Of a stretch of DNA of 64,000 nt, positions 36,840 to 44,566 are shown piece by piece; position 1 is the stretch's first letter; the number at the start of each line of letters is the position of its first letter. Source of the DNA: Gardnerella vaginalis (GTDB lineage Bacteria > Actinomycetota > Actinomycetes > Actinomycetales > Bifidobacteriaceae); NCBI RefSeq assembly GCF_001563665.1, contig NZ_KQ961857.1, forward strand, positions 110,640 to 174,639. The letters are read 5' to 3'. A program made the position numbers and the translations under genes. Below the pieces are notes generated by a model. The model did not search any database, was not told the origin of the DNA, and saw only the letters and a program-made list of their open reading frames with translations.

Positions 36840-37238
36840 TCACTTACGACACTCAGAACACAATCCAAAAACTTCGAGAGTGTGATCTATAACAGTGTAA
36901 CCATACGAATCAGCGATTTTATGAATCCAACCTTCGTCATCCGGAGGCTCTATATCAACAGTTTTACCACAATGTTCACAAACAAGATGATGATGGTGAG
37001 TATTCTCATCACATATTCTAAATAATTGCTGACCGTTAAATCTAACTGTATCCACTTCTCCACTCTGAGCAAGAGTATTAAGTTGTCTATAAACAGTAGC
37101 TAAACCAATAATCTCACCATTATCAGTTAAAAATCTATGTAAATCTTGAGCAGAAACAAAATTACGAGATTGCCGCAAAAAACCCAATAAGGTTTCTTTC
37201 TGCTTTGTATGCCTTCTCACTGGCTGAGAACCTACCAT
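36840..37238 (-). CDS. Fur-family metal-responsive repressor
   Basis: A 132-residue regulator from ATG 37238, chosen for its AAAGGA ribosome-binding site and the MVGSQPVRRHTKQKE start; the frame extends upstream without support. The winged helix covers ~10-85 (FVSAQDLHRFLTDNG, GLATVYRQLNTLAQSGEVD). The metal domain has the His-rich HHHHLVCEHCGKTVDI, and a second CxxC in LCSECRK, giving the structural Zn(Cys)4 site. It could be Fur (iron), Zur (zinc) or PerR-like; residues alone do not decide. Both neighbours (purK upstream, the YeiH gene facing it) give no hint of its targets. Confidence 0.9.
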   Translation of the reverse strand: MVGSQPVRRHTKQKETLLGFLRQSRNFVSAQDLHRFLTDNGEIIGLATVYRQLNTLAQSGEVDTVRFNGQQLFRICDENTHHHHLVCEHCGKTVDIEPPDDEGWIHKIADSYGYTVIDHTLEVFGLCSECRK

Positions 37239-37340
37239 GTATAGCGTTCCTTTCACAAATACGACAACTCTAAAAAACAATAATACCGCATAACAAACCT
37301 CTACATAAGTTAAATAATGTTGATTAAACAAATAAATATT

Positions 37341-37383
37341 CAACTTTAATTCAGATTTAATTCTGCTTTAATTCAACTTTAAT
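37341..37383. repeat. 11-bp degenerate tandem repeat after purK
   Basis: Four units with the shared ending TTTAAT (CAACTTTAAT, TCAGATTTAAT, TCTGCTTTAAT, TCAACTTTAAT) run in tandem, about 40 bp beyond the purK stop, in the purK-fur gap (37239-37421). Not coding. Confidence 0.75.
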
Positions 37384-37421
37384 AGAGGAAAATTATGCGG
37401 CACAAGACGCACAATATTAGG

Positions 37422-38594
37422 TTAGTCTAATTCATCATCCCAACAACCAGTAGAATCTAGCTCTTTAGCAGCCTTAATCGGGTCATCGCAAAGAACAGTA
37501 ATGTGTCCCATCTTACGATTTTTACGAATTTCAGCTTTACCATAATCATGAACATGCCATTGCGGATGTTCTAAAATCATCGAGCGAACAGCGCAAACAT
37601 GCTGACCTAATACATTAACCATTACAGCAGGAGAAAGTAGTTTAGGAGTTTTCAAAGGCCATCCAACAATACCGCGAACATGCGCTTCAAATTGATCCAT
37701 ATCTACAGCTTCAATAGTGTAATGTCCTGAATTATGAGGACGTGGCGCAAGCTCATTAACTACTACGCGATTATCTTTAGTAATAAAAAGCTCTATTCCA
37801 AGCGTTCCTGCAAGTTCAAATCCTTTAGCTAATCGTAAAGCTAAATCTTGAGCAGTTTTAAGAACATTTGAATCCACTATTGCTGGAGCAATAGTCATAT
37901 GGAGAATACTATTATGATGCACGTTTTTTACAAGAGGATAAGTCACAAAATCCTTGCCATTTCCAGAAACAAGAATTGAAGCTTCAAAAGCAAAATCAAC
38001 AAATCCTTCAAGTATAGATGGAGGGAATTTTTCACCTTTTTCTACACGTTTATGAATATTAGACACATCTTCTTGAGTCTTAAGAACATCTTGCCCATGA
38101 CCGTCATAGCCGCCACGACGAGTTTTAAGAATCGCAGGCAATCCAATCTCACTAATAGCAGAATCTAAATCATCTAAATTATTGACTTCACGCCAAGGAG
38201 CAGTTTCAGTCCCGTGATTATTTATAAACTCTTTTTCAAAAACACGATCTTGCGTTATACGCAATAAGTCAGTTCCTTGAGGAACAGCAACCAAATCGCG
38301 AACTTTATCAAGAGCATCTGCATTAACGTTCTCAAATTCATATGTAAGAACATCGCAACGCTTCGCAAGTTCACGCAAACCATCTAAATCATCGTAATCT
38401 GTTTCAATTTGAAAATCAGCTACTTGGCATACAGGGCAATTTTCAGTTGGATCAAGTACTCCTACACGAAAACCCATATATCGAGCAGAAAGAGCCATCA
38501 TACGCCCTAGCTGACCGCCACCAATAATTCCAATAGTTGCTCCTGGCATTAAATGCTCAACAGTACCATTTGTTACTTCAGATAAGGTTGGCAT
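37422..38594 (-). CDS. purK: 5-(carboxyamino)imidazole ribonucleotide synthase
   Basis: A 390-residue ATP-grasp enzyme. It carboxylates AIR to N5-CAIR with ATP and bicarbonate in purine synthesis. Seen are the N-terminal [17 protein letters not shown], the ATP-grasp region ([32 protein letters not shown]) and the Mg/active-site region ([29 protein letters not shown]). The start is ATG 38594, since GAGGAA lies five bases upstream; it overlaps the purE end by 17 bp. The product feeds directly into PurE, the neighbouring gene. The C-terminus is acidic ([10 protein letters not shown]). Confidence 0.96.
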   Translation of the reverse strand: MPTLSEVTNGTVEHLMPGATIGIIGGGQLGRMMALSARYMGFRVGVLDPTENCPVCQVADFQIETDYDDLDGLRELAKRCDVLTYEFENVNADALDKVRDLVAVPQGTDLLRITQDRVFEKEFINNHGTETAPWREVNNLDDLDSAISEIGLPAILKTRRGGYDGHGQDVLKTQEDVSNIHKRVEKGEKFPPSILEGFVDFAFEASILVSGNGKDFVTYPLVKNVHHNSILHMTIAPAIVDSNVLKTAQDLALRLAKGFELAGTLGIELFITKDNRVVVNELAPRPHNSGHYTIEAVDMDQFEAHVRGIVGWPLKTPKLLSPAVMVNVLGQHVCAVRSMILEHPQWHVHDYGKAEIRKNRKMGHITVLCDDPIKAAKELDSTGCWDDELD

Positions 38595-39075
38595 TAGATT
38601 CCTCAACTTTCGCTTTTAATTGCGCACGATACTTTTCAAGTTCATTAGCAAGATCATTATCTGTAGTACTCAAAATGCTTACAGCAAGCAAGCCTGCATT
38701 AGTTGCTCCAGAATTACCAATTGCAGTGGTTGCAACAGGAATTCCTCCCGGCATTTGCACGATAGAAAGTAAGGAATCCCAACCTGAAAGAGCATGAGAT
38801 TTAACTGGAACACCTATAACTGGAAGAGTTGTTTGAGCAGCAACCATACCAGGCAAATGCGCTGCTCCTCCAGCTCCAGCAATAATAACGTGTAAACCAT
38901 TTTTACGAGCGTTATGCGCAAAATCAGCCATCAACTCTGGAGTACGATGAGCAGAAATAACTTGTTTCATATAAGGAACTTTGAATTTGTCGAGAATTTC
39001 ACAAGCATGACGCATAGTTTCCCAATCACTAGAGGAACCCATTACGACTGCAACAATTGGCTTTGTTTCTTGCAC
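38578..39075 (-). CDS. purE: N5-carboxyaminoimidazole ribonucleotide mutase
   Basis: A ~165-residue class I PurE, which moves the carboxyl group of N5-CAIR to form CAIR. Signature residues: [12 protein letters not shown] (nucleotide site), [11 protein letters not shown] (catalytic His) and [17 protein letters not shown], followed by [20 protein letters not shown] and [14 protein letters not shown]. The start is taken as GTG 39075 because GGGAGG lies five bases upstream; an in-frame ATG at 39093 would place that Shine-Dalgarno inside the gene. It precedes purK with an overlap, forming a purE-purK operon. Confidence 0.95.
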   Translation of the reverse strand: MQETKPIVAVVMGSSSDWETMRHACEILDKFKVPYMKQVISAHRTPELMADFAHNARKNGLHVIIAGAGGAAHLPGMVAAQTTLPVIGVPVKSHALSGWDSLLSIVQMPGGIPVATTAIGNSGATNAGLLAVSILSTTDNDLANELEKYRAQLKAKVEESNANLI

Positions 39076-39122
39076 AATAACCTCCCATGACATGCAATGC
39101 TAACTTTACGCAAAGCTAAGGA

Positions 39123-39166
39123 GAATATATTACTTATAAAATAAGTGGAATATATTACTTATAAAA
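39123..39166. repeat. Duplicated 19-bp unit between tRNA-Arg and purE
   Basis: GAATATATTACTTATAAAA occurs identically at 39123-39141 and 39148-39166 (25-bp period). Shorter GCAAAAAGCA repeats follow near 39228-39250. It lies within the 5' region of purE and beyond the tRNA-Arg 3' end. Confidence 0.85.
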
Positions 39167-39257
39167 CGAATACTCAAATAAAAAATAAAATAAAAAGCGT
39201 ATAGCAAGAAAATAGTACGCAAAATGCAAGCAAAAAGCAGGCAAAAAGCAGATTTCG

Positions 39258-39330
39258 TGCCCCCGACGCGATTCGAACGCGCAACCAACGGATTAGAAGG
39301 CCGTTGCTCTATCCATTGAGCTACAGAGGC
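39258..39330 (-). tRNA. tRNA-Arg (anticodon TCT)
   Basis: The minus strand folds as a 73-nt tRNA. Acceptor GCCTCTG pairs with CGGGGGC (two G-T pairs), discriminator A; the D arm is GCTC/GAGC; the anticodon loop CTTCTAA carries TCT; the T arm is GCGCG-TTCGAAT-CGCGT. The bottom anticodon-stem pair is a C-T mismatch (31-39), which is unusual but tolerated in some tRNAs. CCA is not encoded. It decodes AGA/AGG. The gene is single, between purE and the SLC13 permease gene. Confidence 0.95.
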
Positions 39331-39410
39331 GCAAAAAGAAAGTATAGCAAATACTCAATATAACACTCGCATTTTTTGAAATAAATTTTGCAAATTTTAT
39401 AATAAATTTT

Positions 39411-39524
39411 AAAATCACTCAAAAACAAGTTAAAAACAAATCAAAAACACGCAAAAAACACACTCAAAATAAACCAAAAATAAAATCAAAAATCAAAGTT
39501 AAAACAAAACCAAAACCAAAACAA
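39411..39524. repeat. Low-complexity A/C-rich tract after the SLC13 permease
   Basis: About 115 bp almost without G on the plus strand, dominated by AAAAACA, AAATCAAAA and CCAAAA words. On the minus strand it is the T/G-rich 3' untranslated region immediately past the permease stop. No stem-loop or gene is visible. Confidence 0.75.
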
Positions 39525-39525
39525 A

Positions 39526-40722
39526 CTATTTTTCTATAATCCACGCAAGCGTAACAAGTACAGCAAGGAAAAGCAGATTAACTAAAGTGTACATAAGCAA
39601 ATAGCGTCCCTTATTATGCGGATACTTATGCGTAATACCTTTATATGAAATCAATGAAGCCATAGATGCAATAAGCGTTCCCATTCCGCCTAAATTAGTT
39701 CCAATAATAAGTTGATTCCACTTATCACAGAAACCAGAAAGCAAAATAGTTGTTGGAACATTGCTTATAAATTGGCTTGATGCAATAGATACTTCCATTG
39801 GATGCGTTCCAACCCACATTTGAGCAAGCTCAGTAAATCCTGGGACTCTACGCATATTACCAATAAAAATAAAGAACATAATAAATGTAAGAGGAAGAGC
39901 CCAATCAAGCGAACGGAATACATGTCTATCGAAAATAATAAAAGCAATCACGATTATTAGTATCATTGCCCAATCTGGAATCCAGCCAGCAACACCGCAC
40001 AAGCATATTGCAAATAAAGCACAATAAACTAACACACGCCATTTACTGAATCCTGCTCCATAACCCATAAGACGAATCTCATCTGGTTTAGGTTTACCTT
40101 GAGAAGGAGCAAGAACGCCTTGTTCAATATCGTCACTATGCAATCCAGAAAATTCTTTTACGTTCGTAGACTTAAAAAACACAAAAGCAAAAACAATCAT
40201 CAACAATGCTGAAGTGATTGTATAAGGTGCCATAATGCTAATGAATTCTCCTGCAGACTTCTTCGTTAAAGCAGTCAAATACAAATTATGAGCGTTTCCA
40301 ATAGGCGTAAACATACTTCCAACATTTGCGCCAATAGTCATAAGAGTAATAACTAAAATAGCATGTTTTTCAGCATTAGCCATAACTAGTACAGAAATAG
40401 CAAAAGGCACGAAAGTAACTAACGCAACATCGTTTGTAATAAACATAGATGAAAAGAAAGTAAGCGACATAAGCACTATAACTAATCCGCGCTCAGTTTT
40501 CACATGTCTAAGTAAGCGAGATCCTATACTTCTAAAAACGCCGATACGCTGAAATCCGCATACTACCATCATTAAACCAATAAGTTGAGCTATTGTATTC
40601 GTATGAATATAGCTGAGATAATGCGAATCCGGAGGTACAAAAAAACAAGAAACTATAGCTAAAATAGCAGCCACGATAAGGATAGTCTCACACTTGACTA
40701 GGTTCAGCAACCAGCGTCGCAT
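39526..40722 (-). CDS. SLC13/ArsB-type ion permease
   Basis: A 398-residue permease with about ten membrane segments. Features of the ion transporter superfamily (ArsB, NhaD, SLC13/CitT): TIAQLIGLMMVVCGFQRIG, FITNDVALVTFVPFAI, TIGANVGSMFTPIGNAHNLYL and a second half with QFISNVPTTILLSGF and IGTNLGGMGTLIASMASL. These paired FITNDVA and FISNVPT hairpins are the inverted repeats that bind ion and substrate. The substrate (arsenite, dicarboxylate or Na+/H+) cannot be set from sequence. ATG 40722 has GGAGGA five bases upstream. It stands alone. Confidence 0.85.
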   Translation of the reverse strand: MRRWLLNLVKCETILIVAAILAIVSCFFVPPDSHYLSYIHTNTIAQLIGLMMVVCGFQRIGVFRSIGSRLLRHVKTERGLVIVLMSLTFFSSMFITNDVALVTFVPFAISVLVMANAEKHAILVITLMTIGANVGSMFTPIGNAHNLYLTALTKKSAGEFISIMAPYTITSALLMIVFAFVFFKSTNVKEFSGLHSDDIEQGVLAPSQGKPKPDEIRLMGYGAGFSKWRVLVYCALFAICLCGVAGWIPDWAMILIIVIAFIIFDRHVFRSLDWALPLTFIMFFIFIGNMRRVPGFTELAQMWVGTHPMEVSIASSQFISNVPTTILLSGFCDKWNQLIIGTNLGGMGTLIASMASLISYKGITHKYPHNKGRYLLMYTLVNLLFLAVLVTLAWIIEK

Positions 40723-40979
40723 TATTCCTCCGTGACAATTTACACAACTTTCCTAATTGTATCGTAAACTACACATATTTCTTATTTTTATTTCCGACCA
40801 AATCGTTGAAATTGCAACATATCATAGCCTTAAACACAAGCGTTAATAGTAAAAATAAGACAACGTAAAATCCGACCTTTTTCTAAGACACGCGCAAAAG
40901 TAATATCGCTCGATAATACTGATATAGCTAATATAATGAAGTAGAATTAAGTAGCCCATAAAAAGCGAGAGCAACTGTT

Positions 40980-42767
40980 ATGGAAAATAATCTGAATCAA
41001 GAAGCTATTGAATTTAAAAATCAAGAAGCGTCAAAGTGGCAAAATCAGCAGAATAATCAGCAGAATAATCAGCAGAATAATCAGCAGCAAAATCTTGAGC
41101 ATACTAAGAATACAGCTGATTTGATTGTTGAATGTTTAGTAAACGAAGGCGTTGAAGTTATTTTCGGAATTCCAGGAGAAGAAAATATTCCTCTTCTCGA
41201 AGCTATAGAAAGAAATGGGCATATTCGTTTTATAGTCACTAGACACGAACAAGGCGCTGGATTCATGGCAGCAACATACGCACATATCACTGGAAAACCT
41301 GGTGTATGTTTAGCAACTCTAGGCCCTGGAGCTTTGAATCTAACTCTTCCTGTTGCACAAGCAAACGCAAGCACTACTCCGCTTGTAGCATTATGCGCTC
41401 AAGGAAATGTATCTCGCTTGTATAAAGAATCACATCAAATTATTGACTTAGTTTCATTATTCCAACCTATAACTCAATGGTCTTCTATGATGCTAGCTCC
41501 TGCTTCCGCTCCTGAAATGGTAAGAAAAGCATTTTCTATAGCACAACGTAAACGCCCGGGAGCTACTTGCCTTGTTATACCTGAAGATATTAGTGAAATG
41601 GATGCGCCAGTAGATGCAAAGCCACTTCCACTACCTCGTCCTTTACATATTCTTCCAGCTCAAGACACTATTAACGAAGCTGCTTCGATTATAAAGCAAG
41701 CAAAACGTCCAATCATACTTGCAGGAAACGGTGTTGCAAGATCGCACGCGCAAGAAGAATTACGTAAATTCGCAGAACAACTTAACGTACCTGTAGCAAC
41801 TACATTTGAAGGCAAAGGCGTGTTTCCAGACAATCACCCTAATGCTTTGGGTGTAGTTGGATTCATGCACCGCGATTATGAGAATTTTGCATTTGATACA
41901 GCTGACTTAATTATTGCAGTAGGATTCTCAATTCAGCAATTTGATCCGAAGAAAATCAATCCGCATAACGATAAAACTATTATTCACATAAATACTTTTG
42001 TGGAAGATACAGATGCTCACTATCCAGCTGCACTGAATATTATGGCAGATATAAGTCAGACTTTGTTAGCACTTACAAATACGTTAAAACAGCAAAATAT
42101 TAGTTTTGACGTCAGCCACCCTCGCATTCGTCAAATGTTAAGCGATGAGCTTCATTCATTTGAGCATGATGAAAGCATGCCTATGAAACCGCAAAGAATC
42201 GTTTACGATACTCGTAGAGCAGTTCCAGAAGGCACAACAGTTCTTGTAGATACTGGTGCTTTAAAAATGTGGATGGCACGATTGTATCCAACTATGCATC
42301 CGAATACTTGCATAATAGATAACAGTCTTTCTACAATGGCTTGGACTCTTCCTGGAGCTGTAGGAGCATCGTTCATACGAAATAGCGAAGGAAAAATGAA
42401 CACAAAGCCTGTACTAGCAGTTATGGGTGATGGAAGTTTCATGATGAATGTGCAAGAAATTGAAACCGCTGTGCGAGTTGGAGCGCGCATGGTGATTTTA
42501 GTTTGGGAAGATAACGCTTATGGCTTAATTAAATGGAAAATGGATTTGCATGCTGGCGAACACGAATACGTTGATTTTAAAAATCCTGATGTAGTAAAGC
42601 TTGCACAAAGCTTTTCAGCTAGAGGATCTGTAGTTAAAAACCCTGACGATTTATACAATATGCTAAGCGAAGCTTTAGCACAAAAATCTGGAGTTGACGT
42701 AATCGCATGCCCTGTGGATTATCGCGAAAATATGAAGTTGATTGAGAAATTAGGAGATATTGAATAA
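40980..42767 (+). CDS. alsS: Acetolactate synthase, catabolic type
   Basis: A 595-residue thiamine-diphosphate enzyme that joins two pyruvates into acetolactate. The N-terminal domain has the catalytic Glu in FGIPGEENIPLLEAI, the middle domain VARSHAQEELRKFAEQLNV, and the C-terminal ThDP/Mg site GDGSFMMNVQEIETA with DNAYG. The FAD-binding RFDDR of anabolic AHAS is replaced by QFDPKKIN, as in catabolic AlsS. No regulatory small subunit gene (ilvN) is adjacent, which agrees. It probably serves acetoin-type fermentation or pH homeostasis; alsD is not in the window. Residues ~10-40 are a Gln/Asn repeat that the family lacks. The first residue MENNLNQEAI follows GAGAGC. Confidence 0.9.
   Translation: MENNLNQEAIEFKNQEASKWQNQQNNQQNNQQNNQQQNLEHTKNTADLIVECLVNEGVEVIFGIPGEENIPLLEAIERNGHIRFIVTRHEQGAGFMAATYAHITGKPGVCLATLGPGALNLTLPVAQANASTTPLVALCAQGNVSRLYKESHQIIDLVSLFQPITQWSSMMLAPASAPEMVRKAFSIAQRKRPGATCLVIPEDISEMDAPVDAKPLPLPRPLHILPAQDTINEAASIIKQAKRPIILAGNGVARSHAQEELRKFAEQLNVPVATTFEGKGVFPDNHPNALGVVGFMHRDYENFAFDTADLIIAVGFSIQQFDPKKINPHNDKTIIHINTFVEDTDAHYPAALNIMADISQTLLALTNTLKQQNISFDVSHPRIRQMLSDELHSFEHDESMPMKPQRIVYDTRRAVPEGTTVLVDTGALKMWMARLYPTMHPNTCIIDNSLSTMAWTLPGAVGASFIRNSEGKMNTKPVLAVMGDGSFMMNVQEIETAVRVGARMVILVWEDNAYGLIKWKMDLHAGEHEYVDFKNPDVVKLAQSFSARGSVVKNPDDLYNMLSEALAQKSGVDVIACPVDYRENMKLIEKLGDIE
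41043..41090. repeat. 12-bp tandem repeat encoding a Gln/Asn tract in alsS
   Basis: Four consecutive units of AATCAGCAGAAT (the last diverged) encode Asn-Gln-Gln-Asn repeats at residues ~22-37 of the acetolactate synthase. The period is a multiple of three, so variation would be in frame, ahead of the catalytic domain. Confidence 0.9.
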
Positions 42768-42770
42768 ATC

Positions 42771-42825
42771 TTTATAAGGCTAATAAAGCTTATAAAACTT
42801 ATAAAGCTTTTAAAACTAATAAATT
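42771..42825. repeat. 9-bp degenerate tandem repeat, six units, right after alsS
   Basis: Six units near CTTATAAAG (CTTTATAAGG, CTAATAAAG, CTTATAAAA, CTTATAAAG, CTTTTAAAA, CTAATAAAT) begin three bases beyond the alsS stop. The tract precedes the terminator hairpin. Not coding. Confidence 0.9.
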
Positions 42826-42853
42826 GCAATTCATATCATATTGACTATTAACT

Positions 42854-42898
42854 AAACGCCGTCTTTATATCTTTAATTGATAAAAGGACGGCGTTTTT
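42854..42898 (+). terminator. Bidirectional terminator between alsS and the ROK regulator
   Basis: AAACGCCGTC (42854-42863) pairs with GACGGCGTTT (42887-42896), with further TATC/GATA pairing inside, and two more T residues follow. On the other strand the stem ends with AAA..., again giving T-rich 3' sequence. It serves alsS (plus) and could also serve the convergent ROK gene ending at 42971. Confidence 0.85.
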
Positions 42899-42970
42899 AA
42901 ACACGTACGAACAAACTTAGCAATATGAGATAAGCTTAACAAACGTATGAAAATAAAATATTTATATTTT

Positions 42971-44098
42971 CTACTTTTTTGCAACAATTCCTTCGCGATG
43001 TATCAGAGGAACCATTCTGCGAATTACTTCCACTCCTTGTCCACGCAAAACCAAATCTTCTCCCTGAGAACAACGATAAACAATTGGAGGCTCACAATAT
43101 CCATTCGAGATATTATTGTGGAATTCTTCTCGTATTCCTTCTAAGAAACAATTGCAAACTATATCTGATGCGCCATAAATAGCAACATCATGTAAGTTAA
43201 GTAATCCAACAGGTACAGACATTATTCGACCAAGAGTACGTCCAGCGTCTCTGAGTATATTTTCTCTGTCTAAAGGATTTTTAGCAATACGATTTCTCAA
43301 AATTGGCTCAGAAATCATGGACTCTACACACCCTTTGCGTCCACAACCACACATTTCGCCTTCTGGATCAACAATAATATGTCCAATTTCACCAGCAGAA
43401 AATGTTGAACCAGTAACAATCTTATCGTTTATGTAAAGGCTTGCGCCCACACCTCCGCCAACAGTTATGAGCATGGAATTTTGCGTAGCTCTTCCAAAGA
43501 ATCTTTCTGCAACAAGCGAAACACTTGTATCGTGACTGACAATTGTTGGAATACCAGTCGCTTCTTCAATAATCTTCTTAATTGGAAAATCAGTCCAATC
43601 AAGACGCACAGATTTTACGACTGTTCCTTCTTCATTTACAATTCCAGCTAAAGCTACGCCAATACCTAAAATGTTTCTTTCAGTAGCAGAAGACAAACTT
43701 TTATATAATTCGATTATTTTAGCTACTTTTTCTTCACTGCTGTTTGTGCTAGAAACTTCTATTCTCTTAATAATGCTTCCACACAAATCCATAATCGCAC
43801 CTTTAAATGCGTATGAATCAGTTAAATCTAGAGCTATAACTCGCCAATAGGATGTGTCAATAGCCAAAACTTTTGAACGTTTACCGCGTCCTTCACGATC
43901 GTCATCCCCGACTTCGCGAAGAATATGATCTCGTATCATTTCACCTGTAACTTCACTTGTTGCCATGCGTGAAAGACCGATTTTATTACCAAGCTCTACT
44001 CTAGGCATTTGTTTAGTAGGGAAAAGCAAACTAAAAATTGCTGAAATATTATTAACCCTAATATCTGAAGGTAACTTCTTCATTATCTCATTACTCAT
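42971..44098 (-). CDS. ROK-family transcriptional regulator (NagR/NagC-like)
   Basis: A 375-residue repressor. Residues ~10-75 form a winged helix (ELGNKIGLSRMATSEVTGEMI). The sugar-kinase-like domain has a nucleotide-loop-like GIGVALAGIVNEEG and TVGGGVGASLYIND. The zinc-binding ROK signature, GEIGHIIVDPEGEMCGCGRKGCVE, is complete. It most likely senses an N-acetylhexosamine or its phosphate. It is divergent from lnpA, 468 bp away, which matches the NagR that controls lacto-N-biose genes in Bifidobacterium breve. Start is ATG 44098, preceded by GGAGG with five-base spacing; a GTG at 44110 would overlap that Shine-Dalgarno. Confidence 0.88.
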   Translation of the reverse strand: MSNEIMKKLPSDIRVNNISAIFSLLFPTKQMPRVELGNKIGLSRMATSEVTGEMIRDHILREVGDDDREGRGKRSKVLAIDTSYWRVIALDLTDSYAFKGAIMDLCGSIIKRIEVSSTNSSEEKVAKIIELYKSLSSATERNILGIGVALAGIVNEEGTVVKSVRLDWTDFPIKKIIEEATGIPTIVSHDTSVSLVAERFFGRATQNSMLITVGGGVGASLYINDKIVTGSTFSAGEIGHIIVDPEGEMCGCGRKGCVESMISEPILRNRIAKNPLDRENILRDAGRTLGRIMSVPVGLLNLHDVAIYGASDIVCNCFLEGIREEFHNNISNGYCEPPIVYRCSQGEDLVLRGQGVEVIRRMVPLIHREGIVAKK

Positions 44099-44457
44099 CT
44101 CATCCTCCACTCAAGAGCATCACACTACCACACTGTAGCAACACGTGATATAACAAAAAATACTTATAAATAATTATACATTTTTCAATCATTTCGTCAA
44201 TGCTCTTTACTTTTATTATTGTTATTATAACTAGCTATTTTTCGCCAAAACTAAATATGACACTAATTTTACAAATAAAATTAAGATTATTTTTTACGAT
44301 TTTGAATTACTCATTTTTATGAATATCATCAATACAATAAAAACTATTACACTACCATTACATATAAAATAAATAACAAGATAAATTTTATTTACATGCA
44401 CAACAATAAAGGCTTTAACACAAATAATTTTATATAAAAATATTATAAAATATTTAT

Positions 44458-44506
44458 GTCAGCAACGTTGACAAAATACTTTATGGATGCTAACATTTAC
44501 TTTAGC
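44458..44506 (+). promoter_or_regulatory. lnpA promoter with overlapping operator-like palindromes
   Basis: TTGACA (44468-44473) and TAACAT (44491-44496) are spaced by 17 bases. A palindromic GTCAGCAACGTTGAC (44458-44472, GTCA/TGAC ends) covers the -35, and GCTAA/TTAGC (44489-44506) covers the -10. These are reasonable operator candidates for the divergent ROK repressor. The remaining DNA of the 468-bp gap (44099-44566) is very A+T-rich with no gene; an AGCAAC half-site like that at the -35 recurs near 44137, beside the regulator's own start. Confidence 0.6.
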
Positions 44507-44566
44507 AATCGAGGTAGTTGCGGACTTATTTCAATCTCACAATGGGGAGAGAAAGGATAGATTATT

